This document shows, in pieces, positions 9,493 through 18,233 of a stretch of 64,000 nucleotides of DNA. The stretch is from Collimonas antrihumi (GTDB lineage Bacteria > Pseudomonadota > Gammaproteobacteria > Burkholderiales > Burkholderiaceae_D), in NCBI RefSeq assembly GCF_018304965.1, contig NZ_JAGQED010000001.1, forward strand, positions 496,001 through 560,000. Reading direction: 5' to 3'. The translations under genes and the position numbers were made by a program. The first letter of the stretch is position 1, and every line of letters begins with the position of its first letter. The notes under the pieces are model-generated. The model did no database searches and was not told the DNA's origin. It was given only the letters and a program-made list of their open reading frames with translations.

Positions 9493-11625
9493 CTAAACAG
9501 TAGGCTTGTCCTGTTCCAGCGGAGCGACTCTCTTGGGCGGGATGAAAAAATCCTTGGGGCCGCTCCTGAAACGTGTGAAGACCGCCCTGGCCAACGTCAG
9601 TCCATGCCGGAACCGGATCTGGCGCGCCCGCATGGCCACGAACAAGGCCAGTGAAAAGCTGACCCAAAGATTGATCGTGCCGATCCCCAGCACGCCAATG
9701 ACAGAGACCACCGCTGTATGCCAGCCCATCTGATTGTCCAGGCCGACCAGGGCAGTAGCAAAGTTGGTGGCCGAAAACGTAATGTGGCGGATGTCGATAG
9801 GCAAGCCGAGCATGAAACCTATCGTGCCTATCGTACCGAGCAATATGCCGAAGTAGAAATTACCCATCAGGCCGCCCAGGTTGCGTTCAACGTATTCGCC
9901 GAACCGGTTCAGCCGTTCCTGGCCCAGCAGCTTGCGCAGCCAGTGCGCGCGCGCCACGCGTTGCCCGATGTGGGTGTAGAGCGCCTTGTTGTCGTAGTAG
10001 CCAGAGATCAGGCCGGCCAAGAACAGGCAAACGCCGGCAATCGCCGCATGGAACAGCGCCAGGCTGGCGAACGGATCGATATCGTGCAACAGGTGCGCTG
10101 CCTTGTCGGGTGATACCAGATGATGGCCGGACAAGGTGTGATAAGCGAGGGCGATCAGGTAGGCTACCGGAAACGCCAGCAGCAAATTGCCGGCCACGGC
10201 GATAAATTGCGTGCGTATCACTTTGACGATCAGTTCCACCAGGCTGTCGAGATCGATATTGCGGCCGTCGCGGCTTTGCAGGCCGGAAGCGATGCGCGAT
10301 GCGGTCATCGCCGGTTGCTTGGTGGCGACCGTGAAATGCAGCACATGGATCAGCATGAAGCCAAACGAATAATTCATGCTGAATAAAAACGCCTCCACCA
10401 GCGGCGCGGCGCGCAGATAAGACGCCAGTATTTTTATCAACGACATGAAGCCGATGATCAGCCCGGCGCCGGAAGCGGAGCGGAACATCGCGCCGTATTC
10501 CTGGCGGTCTTCAGCAATATAGTGTTCGCCGGTACGACTGGCGTTTTCGGTGACATTGCGTGCCAGCAGATTGATATTGTCGGCGAATAGTTCGCGCACG
10601 GCATATTTGCGGTTATGCCCTTCGATCAGTTCCTGGCCTAGCGCCAACGCCTGAGTGCGTTTGACGAGTTGACTGACATCTGCCGTGCTTTGATCCGGCG
10701 CATCTTCAGCAGCTTCGGCCCTGGTTTCGCCGACATCGACAAGGCTCAGCAGCTTGCGCAGCCGCGTGATGCTTTGCTCCAGCCTGACCAACAGATAGGT
10801 CAGGGAAACGCTGCTACCCATACGCAAGGCGTTTTTACGGATTTTGAGGACAATGGTCTCGCATTGGTCCAGCATCACCGCCAGGTGACGGGCATCTTCC
10901 AGTGGCGGTAACTCGCCTGGTAACTGGCTCAGGCCGGCTGCCGACTCGCTCGCTGCCAGGTGGCGGCGATAGCTGTTCAGGTACAGGTGCAGCTCGACGT
11001 TTTGCATCAGGAACGGCGATTCGAATTCGTCGATGCTGGGGTAAAGCCTAAGCAGCGCGGGCTCCAGTCCCATCGCGCTGATGCGATAGGATAGTGTCTG
11101 GATCGCTTCCAGCAATTCGCCCACTGTTTTATGGCGATCGATGGCATCGCTGGCGGCGTTGGCGGCGTTGTTCTCGGCGTCGGCGTAGGGAGCCGCCTGG
11201 CTTAGCAAGTCATACAGGCTCAGCCAGTCTGCGGCCGGCACTGCGTTGATCCACAGATAATCGGATTCAACCGGCAACAGGCGGTCAAGGCAGTCGCGTA
11301 AATAATTTTCATCCAGCGCCGGCGGCAAGATGCGAAATGACAGGCGTTGAAAAAGTTCGGTGAAAAAGCCGGCGTTCGGCAAGATGCCGGTATCGGTATA
11401 CAAACTGATCTGGCGGCGCGTCGAAAACAGACGCAGCACGTAATGACGCAGGGCGCTGGCCTGGGCCGGCTCGCCATGCAGCAATTGCACCAACACTCGC
11501 ACGTTCTCGGCTGCCTGCTCGCCTTGCTCCGGTTTGGCGGGGCGCAAGGTCTTTATCAAGGCCACCAAGTGGTCGATATTGTCGGAGTTCGGATCGGCAG
11601 TGATGAGTTTCAGTGTTGACAGCAT
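9493..11625 (-). CDS. Membrane protein of the Gcr 'site-specific recombinase' family (COG4389-like)
   Basis: This 710-residue protein resembles the family annotated in beta-proteobacteria as site-specific recombinase (Gcr). The N-terminal half is a soluble helical region. From about residue 380 to 680 there are several hydrophobic helices, for example around AGLIIGFMSLIKILASYL, NLLLAFPVAYLIALAYH and FYFGILLGTIGTIGFMLGL. I see no tyrosine-recombinase R-H-R-Y set and no serine-recombinase catalytic motif. The recombinase name is therefore doubtful and an integral membrane role is more likely. Start chosen at ATG 11625; an open frame extends to 11814. It lies 64 bases upstream of the PLD gene on the same strand. 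Confidence 0.7.
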   Translation of the reverse strand: MLSTLKLITADPNSDNIDHLVALIKTLRPAKPEQGEQAAENVRVLVQLLHGEPAQASALRHYVLRLFSTRRQISLYTDTGILPNAGFFTELFQRLSFRILPPALDENYLRDCLDRLLPVESDYLWINAVPAADWLSLYDLLSQAAPYADAENNAANAASDAIDRHKTVGELLEAIQTLSYRISAMGLEPALLRLYPSIDEFESPFLMQNVELHLYLNSYRRHLAASESAAGLSQLPGELPPLEDARHLAVMLDQCETIVLKIRKNALRMGSSVSLTYLLVRLEQSITRLRKLLSLVDVGETRAEAAEDAPDQSTADVSQLVKRTQALALGQELIEGHNRKYAVRELFADNINLLARNVTENASRTGEHYIAEDRQEYGAMFRSASGAGLIIGFMSLIKILASYLRAAPLVEAFLFSMNYSFGFMLIHVLHFTVATKQPAMTASRIASGLQSRDGRNIDLDSLVELIVKVIRTQFIAVAGNLLLAFPVAYLIALAYHTLSGHHLVSPDKAAHLLHDIDPFASLALFHAAIAGVCLFLAGLISGYYDNKALYTHIGQRVARAHWLRKLLGQERLNRFGEYVERNLGGLMGNFYFGILLGTIGTIGFMLGLPIDIRHITFSATNFATALVGLDNQMGWHTAVVSVIGVLGIGTINLWVSFSLALFVAMRARQIRFRHGLTLARAVFTRFRSGPKDFFIPPKRVAPLEQDKPTV

Positions 11626-11731
11626 GTAAATTTTTATAAAATGCAAAGTAGATAGTGTACGTTTAGTTGAGCGAAACGGGTTGTGGATGAACGAATGAAT
11701 GTTATGTTTCGCGTTGTCATAGAAAGAATCC

Positions 11732-12325
11732 ATGAAATTCTCAAAATCTCTGTACTTGGGCAGATTCCTGACCTGCTGGTTCCTGCTGTTTATCCTGGCG
11801 GCTTGCCAAAGCATGCCGTCAACGCCTGGTGTCCAGTGCGGTCCCTCTGCTGCGGACGCCGGGCAGATCGATCAGTTGCTGACGCTGATCGATCTGCGCC
11901 TGGCAGTTGCGCCGATGGTGGCCAAAGCGAAATGGAACTCCGGTGCCGCCATCAACGATCCGCCACGTGAGCAACTGATACTGGACGCTGTCACTGCTCA
12001 GGCTGAAGGCTTGGATGCGACTTTTGTACGACGTTTCTTCCAGGCCCAGTTCGACGCCAGTAAAGCCCTGCAGCTAGGTTTGCATGCGCAATGGCGTCGA
12101 CAGGGCGCCGGCAGTTTCAGCGATGCTCCGGATCTGGGGCGAGATGTGCGGCCGGTGCTGGACCGGTTGACGCCGCAATTGATCGCTGTGCTAGGCAAGA
12201 TTCAACCGTTGCTGGCCCAGCCTGGCATGCCGGCCTATATCGACATGCGCTCGCGGCTTTTGGTACGCGGCGATCTGGACGGTTTGCCGCGCCGGGTGGC
12301 GCTGCAGGGGTGGATGGGGAATTAG
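11732..12325 (+). CDS. Exported chorismate mutase (AroQ-gamma type), predicted lipoprotein
   Basis: Chorismate mutase converts chorismate to prephenate. After the signal the helical AroQ pattern is visible: IDLRL (active-site Arg), VAKAKW (Lys), INDPPREQLIL (Asp/Arg/Glu cluster), then RRFFQAQFDASKALQ with a Gln. This order fits the secreted gamma class. The N-terminus, CWFLLFILAAC, ends in a lipobox, so the enzyme should be anchored in the envelope rather than released. ATG 11732 has GAAAG upstream. There is no aro or tyr gene nearby. The role of extracytoplasmic chorismate mutases is unsettled. Confidence 0.78.
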   Translation: MKFSKSLYLGRFLTCWFLLFILAACQSMPSTPGVQCGPSAADAGQIDQLLTLIDLRLAVAPMVAKAKWNSGAAINDPPREQLILDAVTAQAEGLDATFVRRFFQAQFDASKALQLGLHAQWRRQGAGSFSDAPDLGRDVRPVLDRLTPQLIAVLGKIQPLLAQPGMPAYIDMRSRLLVRGDLDGLPRRVALQGWMGN

Positions 12326-12336
12326 TCCTGTCATGG

Positions 12337-13452
12337 TCAAGGTTTGTTGTGCCTGGTGGCATAACGCATGTGCTGTTTGTAATTGGCGTGCGGCTTGCCA
12401 AAGGCTTCCAGCCCGCGCTGATAGCCGTATTGCCACTGCGCTTCGACATGCTCCACATAGGTTTCATAACGCGCCGGCATGAGCAGGCGCAAACGATTCT
12501 TCGGCCAGGACAGTTTCTGCTGCATGCCGCGTTTGTGGAATACGCTTTCCACATCCGAGGAATCTATCCAGATGTCGGCATGCTGGCGGTGGACATGGCG
12601 TAATCGCTGGTTGCCATCGACGCCCAGCACCGCGCGCCAGGCAGGGATAGCGGTTGCCTGGCTAAAAGGCGCCTTCAGCTCCATCACTACGCGTTGCGCC
12701 AATTTATTTGCCAGCTCGATAGGGAACAGATCGACCACGCCGCCGGTGTAGTACCTGGCCTGATGCGAATGGCAGCGAAAATAAAACATGTCCGAAATGG
12801 AAATCCGCACAGCATCGCCGATGGGCATATCAACGTCAGTCAGCAATTGCAGCGCGATCGCGTTGTCGCCCCACATCGGATCGCTCATGGGAGATCGCAT
12901 GCCGTCAAGCAGCGCTGCTGTGCGCGGATTGCAAAATACGGTCTCGGCAAATAATTTACGGCCCGCCCGGCGTTGTCCGATCTCGTCTTTCGAAAACAAT
13001 ATCTTCCCGCCGATAATGGCGACCGCAACCGGATCTGCCGATTGCGGCTGGAGCTGCGGCAAGGGCAATTCTGCCGGGATGTCGAAAAAATAATCGCTGA
13101 ACAGATCCGGAATCCTGGCGGCGCGCTTTACCGTAAGGCGGCGCTTGACCGCATGGATAAAGGAGCGGCCGATAGCGGCTTTAGGTGTCGATTGCAAGCC
13201 GCAGAGAAATTGATACATCGCTGGTGAGCTGATCCATGCCTTGCGCTGTGTATCGTCCGGCAATGCCTGGATCACCGCGGCGGCGATGGAACCGCCGCAA
13301 CTGGCCAGAAGCAGGTCGGGCTTGTTATTGGTATCGACTGCCGCTGCATACATGCCCAGGTAATAGCCAAAACGAAAACCACCGCCCGCCATCACCATGC
13401 AACATCGATACTTCCCGGTCCGGGTTTCGGTTTGAGTTTCGGTTTGAATCAT
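12337..13452 (-). CDS. Patatin-like protein with degenerate catalytic residues
   Basis: The 371-residue product has the order of patatin-family elements: glycine-rich loop AGGGFRFGYYLG near residues 22-33, nucleophile elbow LLASCGGSIAAAV, and later YYTGGVVDLFPIELA. In active patatins the elbow is GxSxG and the last motif DGG. Here the serine position is Cys (TGC codon, about residue 52) and the Asp is Thr (ACC codon, about residue 236). It may be an inactive homologue, a binding protein, or a thiol hydrolase. ATG 13452 starts just after the upstream gene's stop. The first codons include a 12-bp duplication giving TETQTETR. It is probably co-transcribed with the DUF4124-like gene. Confidence 0.72.
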   Translation of the reverse strand: MIQTETQTETRTGKYRCCMVMAGGGFRFGYYLGMYAAAVDTNNKPDLLLASCGGSIAAAVIQALPDDTQRKAWISSPAMYQFLCGLQSTPKAAIGRSFIHAVKRRLTVKRAARIPDLFSDYFFDIPAELPLPQLQPQSADPVAVAIIGGKILFSKDEIGQRRAGRKLFAETVFCNPRTAALLDGMRSPMSDPMWGDNAIALQLLTDVDMPIGDAVRISISDMFYFRCHSHQARYYTGGVVDLFPIELANKLAQRVVMELKAPFSQATAIPAWRAVLGVDGNQRLRHVHRQHADIWIDSSDVESVFHKRGMQQKLSWPKNRLRLLMPARYETYVEHVEAQWQYGYQRGLEAFGKPHANYKQHMRYATRHNKP

Positions 13453-13468
13453 GGGCTGGAATGATCCA

Positions 13469-14101
13469 CTAGCAATGCGCCCAGAACCTTCTGGTTTGCA
13501 GCTCGTCTCGTTCGCGCTGCATGCGGTCGCGGATATGCGGTGGCTGCCGGCGGTGGCCCATATAGTTAAGCCATTCAAGGCGCCGTCCAAGTGCCACGCA
13601 ATCGACGCCGGCCTCGGTGGTGACGGTGGTGATGGCCGGTTCGATAACGGTGCCTGATGGCGCAGCCTGGGCTAGCTGCGGCGGCGGTTGGCGTAGCGTG
13701 CGTTCGATCGTCGCCTGGTCGACGCCGGGGATGATGGCGTTGTCGGTAATCTGCACAGGTTTGGCTTTGCTGCCTTGAGGGCAGCCCTTGTCGGTATAGA
13801 CGATCTTGCCGTCGATGGTGCATTTGGCAATGACGCCGACGTTCTCAAGCAATGGCCGGCTGGCCCCGGTCGATGGCGCCGGTTGTGGCGGATCGCTCGC
13901 TGCCAATGTCGGCGTGACGGGCGTGGCGGACGTGGACGATGCGGGATTTGCCGCGAACGGCGCAGCGTTGGCGGTTTTTGCAGGACTGTCAGGATGCTGG
14001 CTGTTACCGCCATTGAGTGAATGGTCGATAGCATACAGAGCGCCGCTGGCCAGCGCGATGGCCAGGAAGAACGCGCCAAAAATCCGGATCGCAGCGGGCA
14101 T
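13469..14101 (-). CDS. DUF4124-like membrane-anchored protein
   Basis: I do not recognise a function. The 210-residue product has an N-terminal hydrophobic helix (IFGAFFLAIALASGALYAI). An Ala/Pro/Ser/Thr-rich linker runs from about residue 35 to 90. Then comes a short domain with KCTIDGKIVYTDKGCPQGSKA, which matches the DUF4124 pattern (two Cys flanking Y-T-D), and a C-terminal charged helix. It is likely tethered to the inner membrane and faces the periplasm. ATG 14101 is chosen over a TTG at 14113. The downstream patatin-like gene starts 16 bases after its stop. Confidence 0.7.
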   Translation of the reverse strand: MPAAIRIFGAFFLAIALASGALYAIDHSLNGGNSQHPDSPAKTANAAPFAANPASSTSATPVTPTLAASDPPQPAPSTGASRPLLENVGVIAKCTIDGKIVYTDKGCPQGSKAKPVQITDNAIIPGVDQATIERTLRQPPPQLAQAAPSGTVIEPAITTVTTEAGVDCVALGRRLEWLNYMGHRRQPPHIRDRMQRERDELQTRRFWAHC

Positions 14102-14189
14102 AGGTTTATTCAAAGGGCAGTGTCATCAATCGGCCGCCACGGCTGGCTTGTCATAGACAAGGGACGCATGGCGGCTTCGGGGGTGCAGG

Positions 14190-14633
14190 TCAGGGCAGCA
14201 GCTGGCCGCGGATTTCGCCGCCGGGTTTGGCCTCGCTATGGACGTTGATATACAGGTTGCCGGCCATGTAGCTGGCATACTGGGCGTCGGTTAACTTGGT
14301 GCCGGCCGGTACCGACCACGTGTTGTCGTCCGTCTTGGTCAAAGGCACCAGGACCGGGCCGTTCTTGCCCGTCGCGGCTTCATGGATATGCGCCATTTTC
14401 CCCTGTATGCCAATGGTGGTGACACTGCCGCTAACCGATTTGTCGGCTGCAATCACGATAGTGCCGCTGCCGGTTGCAGCCGAGCCGGTCGGTGGTACTT
14501 CATGCCCTCCGTCCAGGGTCACCTTGCTGGTGTGGCCCGGATTCGTCGACATCATCGAACATGCTCCAAGCAGCAATGCCAGTGCAACAGAAGCGAACAA
14601 CGATGGCCTTATGTTTTTTAACAGGGAAGTCAT
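14190..14633 (-). CDS. CHRD domain lipoprotein
   Basis: The 147-residue protein starts with a lipoprotein signal (ASVALALLLGACS). It then carries a CHRD domain, recognised by LDGGHEVPPTGSAATGSGTI at the start, AHIHEAATGKNGPV in the middle and NLYINVHSEAKPGGEIRGQL at the end. CHRD domains were first described in chordin and occur in many bacterial envelope proteins; the biochemical role is unknown. Start ATG 14633 has AAAGGAAA upstream; the longer open frame to 14783 has no ribosome site. It is divergent from the cation exporter gene. Confidence 0.85.
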   Translation of the reverse strand: MTSLLKNIRPSLFASVALALLLGACSMMSTNPGHTSKVTLDGGHEVPPTGSAATGSGTIVIAADKSVSGSVTTIGIQGKMAHIHEAATGKNGPVLVPLTKTDDNTWSVPAGTKLTDAQYASYMAGNLYINVHSEAKPGGEIRGQLLP

Positions 14634-14825
14634 TTGTTTTCCTTTGTGCTGGTTATCGGGGTATTGGTGTATCGGGGGAAAGCAAACATTAGTGTAGTCC
14701 GGTTTCATCGTTGCGGAAATTTTTATGTATTTGCTTGACCTTGTAGTAGCTATAGGGTTTTTAATGGAAGCATGCAATCGCAATAAAGCGGTACATTATC
14801 TGCACGGCACACTCCAAGGACAAAC

Positions 14826-15755
14826 ATGAGCGCAGGCCATTCGCATGCCTTACCTGGCAGCCAGAACGAGAAATATATCTGGATTGCATTAGGACTTACC
14901 ACGATCTTCCTGGTGGTCGAAGTTATCGGCGGCCTGATCACCGGCAGCCTGGCGCTGATCTCGGATGCGGCACACATGCTGACCGACACCATGGCCCTGG
15001 CAATCGCACTGGTGGCGATTCGTATCGCCAGGAAGGCGCCCGACGCCAAGCGCACCTATGGCTATCATCGTTTTGAAATCCTGGCAGCCGCGTTCAATGC
15101 CGTATTGCTGTTCATGGTGGCGATGTATATCTTGTACGAGGCTTACCAGCGCTTCCGCAGCCCTGCCGAAATCCAGTCGACAGGGATGTTGGTCATTGCC
15201 GTCTTCGGCCTGGTCGTTAACTTGATCAGCATGCGTCTGCTCAGTGGCGGCAAGGATGCCAGCCTGAACGTCAAGGGTGCGTATCTGGAAGTCTGGAGCG
15301 ATATGCTGGGTTCGGTCGGCGTGATTATCGGTGCGTTGGTGATCCGTTATACCGGCTGGGAATGGGTCGATTCGGTGATTGCCGTATTGATCGGGTTCTG
15401 GGTGTTGCCGCGTACCTGGATATTGCTGAAAGAGAGCATCAATATTCTGCTGGAAGGTGTACCGGAAGGTATGGATATTGAACAGGTGCAAGCTGCGCTG
15501 CGGGCAGTGCCGGGAATCCTGAGTGTACATGACTTCCACCTGTGGGCGGTCACCAGCGGCAAGGCCAGCCTGACCGCGCATGTGGTGTACGACCCGGCTT
15601 ATTCGACAGAGCAATTGCTGCCGACGCTGAAAGAGATCCTGGCGACGCAATTCGCGGTGTATCACACGACGCTGCAGTTTGAGATAAACCCTTGCGCCCA
15701 TACGGAAGACGGATGTAACTACAGCGCACCAGAGGAACAGCACGTGCATGTCTGA
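14826..15755 (+). CDS. Cation diffusion facilitator (CzcD-like metal exporter)
   Basis: CDF proteins export divalent metals (Zn, Co, Cd, Mn) in exchange for protons from the inner membrane. The 309-residue product shows six hydrophobic segments and a C-terminal cytoplasmic ferredoxin-like domain (from about residue 215). The TM2 metal site SDAAHMLTD lies at 46-54. In TM5 the sequence is LEVWSDMLGS: Asp159 is present, but the position often held by His (HxxxD) is Glu155. The His-containing tail PEEQHVHV and the N-terminal HSH may bind metal. Substrate is uncertain; Zn/Co/Cd is the usual range for CzcD-like members. Confidence 0.9.
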   Translation: MSAGHSHALPGSQNEKYIWIALGLTTIFLVVEVIGGLITGSLALISDAAHMLTDTMALAIALVAIRIARKAPDAKRTYGYHRFEILAAAFNAVLLFMVAMYILYEAYQRFRSPAEIQSTGMLVIAVFGLVVNLISMRLLSGGKDASLNVKGAYLEVWSDMLGSVGVIIGALVIRYTGWEWVDSVIAVLIGFWVLPRTWILLKESINILLEGVPEGMDIEQVQAALRAVPGILSVHDFHLWAVTSGKASLTAHVVYDPAYSTEQLLPTLKEILATQFAVYHTTLQFEINPCAHTEDGCNYSAPEEQHVHV

Positions 15756-15800
15756 CACGGCATCGATCTAAACAACAGTCCGGATACCGCTCGGCTATCC

Positions 15801-15833
15801 GGCTCCCGGTACCGGCTCCCGATACGGCTCCCG
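15801..15833. repeat. Short tandem repeat after the CDF gene
   Basis: GGCTCCCG occurs at 15801, 15814 and 15826, a 12-13 bp unit in three copies, 46 bases after the CDF stop codon. It has no coding role that I can see. It belongs to the same class of short tandem arrays found repeatedly in this window. Confidence 0.6.
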
Positions 15834-15916
15834 ATTCCTCAATTCCTCCCTTGTATCGATGCAATTCTTGAGTGTGATTGCAATTGCTGCCTCGTGAAAT
15901 TCTAAAATATACAATT

Positions 15917-15935
15917 GATAATCATAATCATTCGC
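15917..15935. promoter_or_regulatory. Fur box upstream of the TonB receptor gene
   Basis: The 19-mer GATAATCATAATCATTCGC matches the Fur consensus GATAATGATAATCATTATC at 15 or 16 of 19 positions. The surrounding DNA continues with ATTATTATTAATG, so a second overlapping Fur dimer could bind. It lies about 86 bases before the receptor ATG. Iron-dependent repression of the receptor and the following PepSY gene is therefore predicted. Confidence 0.75.
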
Positions 15936-16020
15936 ATTATTATTAATGTTTTAGAGAAATGACGCCTGCTTTAAACGCCATTCAAAACATAAAAACAATC
16001 AATCAACTCAGGGATAACAG

Positions 16021-18225
16021 ATGACAACTCCTAGCGCTGCGATACGCCTATCCGCAGATCCGGTTCCACGTACATCACAAGTTCCGCCGTCATTACGGGT
16101 AATGAGCATGGCTGTGGCAATGGCATTGTCAGCAGCCGCGCCACAGCAGGCGCTGGCACAGCAGTTGGCAGCGGCCGGCAATGATGCGGCGTTACCGGAG
16201 GTAGTTGTCACAGCGGGCAGCGATCAGCAAACGCCGACTGAAAAGACCGGCAGCTACACCGTACGCAAGAGCAATGCCGCAACCAGGATGGACATGTCGT
16301 TGCGCGAAACGCCACAATCGGTATCAGTGGTCACGCGCGCCAAAATGGATGATTTCAAGCTCGATAATGTCGATCAGGTACTGGCCGGCACCACCGGCGT
16401 TACCGTCGAAAAAGTCGAAACCAATCGCACGTATTACACGGCGCGCGGCTTCGACATCACCAATTTCCAGTTCGACGGGGTCGGCATTCCTCTCACCTTC
16501 GGTTTGCAGAATGGCGACCTCGATACCGCCATGTACGACCGTGTCGAGGTGGTACGCGGCGCCAACGGCCTGACTTCCTCCACCGGCAATCCTTCGGCCA
16601 CCGTGAACTTCGTGCGCAAACGCCCGACTTATGATTTCCAGGCATCCACCGGCATCAGCTACGGTTCCTGGAACACGCGCCGCATCGATGCTGATGTCTC
16701 CGGTGCGCTCAACGACGCCAAGACAGTAGCGGCGCGCGTAGTGGTGGCGCACGAAGACGGCGATTCCTACCTGGATCGCTACCAGCCCGCCAAGAACATA
16801 TTCTATGGCGTGATCGAAGCCAACCTGAGCAACGACACGTTGCTGACCTTGGGCTACAGTTATCAAAAAAATGACGGCAAGGGTGCGATATGGGGCGCCT
16901 TGCCGCTGCATTACACCGATGGCTCGCCGACCCGTTATGGCGTCGGCGCCAGCACTTCGGCCAACTGGTCGTCCTGGAACTCGGAAGAACAGCGCGCCTT
17001 CGCAGAACTGAACCATCGTTTCGGCAACGACTGGCAATGGAAAACTACCCTCAGCCAGAACAAATTGAGTACTGACGGCAAGCTGTTCTATGTCTACGGC
17101 ACGCCGGATCGTGTCACCGGCGCCGGTTTGTTCAGTTATCCGTCGCTCTACAGTTCAGACAACAAGCAAACCGTCATCGACAGCTATGTCAACGGCAAAT
17201 ATTCGCTGGGTGGACGTCGGCACGACCTGACCGTCGGCGCCAGCTGGTCGCGTTCGACGCTGGACGATATCTCGCATTACGGACGGGGAATCGGTACTCC
17301 GTTGACTGCAGCCGGTGCATTCGACGGTAGTTATCCAGAGCCGGGTTTCGATGCCTCGATCGACGGCAGTTCCTATACCGACAAGCGCAAGACCTTGTAT
17401 GGCGCCACCCGTCTCAACCTGGCTGACAACCTCAAGCTGCTGCTCGGCGCCAACTATACCGACGCTAGCACCACCGGCATCGCCTACGGCGTCAGCCACC
17501 AGACCAGCGCCAGCTCCACCACGCCGTATGCCGGCCTGGTCTACGATTTGAACCGGAACATATCGGCCTACGTCAGCTATACCGAGATTTTTAATCCGCA
17601 GTACCAGACTGACATTACCGGCGCGACGCTCAAACCAGTCGAAGGCAAGAGCTACGAGCTGGGCTTGAAGACCGAGTTTTTCAATCGCAAGCTGAATGCA
17701 TCGGCTGCCGTGTTCAGGGTGGAGCAAAGCAATTCGGCGGAGCAGGCTGGCTATATCGGCGCCAAGGCGTATTACCGCGGCATCGAAGCCCATCCGGAAG
17801 GACTGGAGCTGGAGCTGTCCGGCGAGCTGGCCACGGGTTTGCAGGGCAGCCTCGGCTACACCGTGATGACCATCAAGGACCAGGACGGCAATTCGGTCAG
17901 GAATTACGTCCCGAAACAAACTTTGCGGGCGGCAGCGAACTACCAGGTTCCGCAGCTGGAACAGCTGAAGATTGGCGCCAGCGTCAACTGGCAGGGCAAT
18001 ACCAGCCGCACTGACGTGCTGACAGGTACGCAGACGGTTACTACGGTGCAGCAAGGCTACGCATTGCTCAACCTGATGGCGCGTTACGACATCAGCAAGC
18101 AACTCAGCGTGATTGCCAATCTCAACAACGTCACCAACAAGAAATACATCTCCAGTCTCTACGCCTCGCAAGGCTATTACGGCGCGCCGATCAACGGCAG
18201 CGTTGCAATTAACTGGAAATACTGA
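16021..18225 (+). CDS. TonB-dependent ferric-siderophore receptor
   Basis: This 734-residue outer-membrane receptor imports iron-siderophore complexes using TonB energy. An Ala-rich signal peptide ends near residue 40 (QQALAQQ). The plug domain begins around LRETPQSVSVVT and contains RGFDITNFQFDGV and the conserved VEVVRGANGL. The beta barrel continues to the end, with the late motif NNVTNKKY and a C-terminal aromatic residue. The sequence resembles the hydroxamate receptors FhuE, FoxA and FpvA; the ligand cannot be fixed from sequence. AGGGA precedes the ATG and a Fur box lies upstream. The PepSY gene follows after eight bases. Confidence 0.93.
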   Translation: MTTPSAAIRLSADPVPRTSQVPPSLRVMSMAVAMALSAAAPQQALAQQLAAAGNDAALPEVVVTAGSDQQTPTEKTGSYTVRKSNAATRMDMSLRETPQSVSVVTRAKMDDFKLDNVDQVLAGTTGVTVEKVETNRTYYTARGFDITNFQFDGVGIPLTFGLQNGDLDTAMYDRVEVVRGANGLTSSTGNPSATVNFVRKRPTYDFQASTGISYGSWNTRRIDADVSGALNDAKTVAARVVVAHEDGDSYLDRYQPAKNIFYGVIEANLSNDTLLTLGYSYQKNDGKGAIWGALPLHYTDGSPTRYGVGASTSANWSSWNSEEQRAFAELNHRFGNDWQWKTTLSQNKLSTDGKLFYVYGTPDRVTGAGLFSYPSLYSSDNKQTVIDSYVNGKYSLGGRRHDLTVGASWSRSTLDDISHYGRGIGTPLTAAGAFDGSYPEPGFDASIDGSSYTDKRKTLYGATRLNLADNLKLLLGANYTDASTTGIAYGVSHQTSASSTTPYAGLVYDLNRNISAYVSYTEIFNPQYQTDITGATLKPVEGKSYELGLKTEFFNRKLNASAAVFRVEQSNSAEQAGYIGAKAYYRGIEAHPEGLELELSGELATGLQGSLGYTVMTIKDQDGNSVRNYVPKQTLRAAANYQVPQLEQLKIGASVNWQGNTSRTDVLTGTQTVTTVQQGYALLNLMARYDISKQLSVIANLNNVTNKKYISSLYASQGYYGAPINGSVAINWKY

Positions 18226-18233
18226 CACCGATC

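Noticed and set aside
9493-11625. Integron or phage integrase suggested by the 'recombinase' family name
   Set aside because: There are no catalytic motifs, no attachment sites or gene cassettes, and the protein is membrane-spanning.
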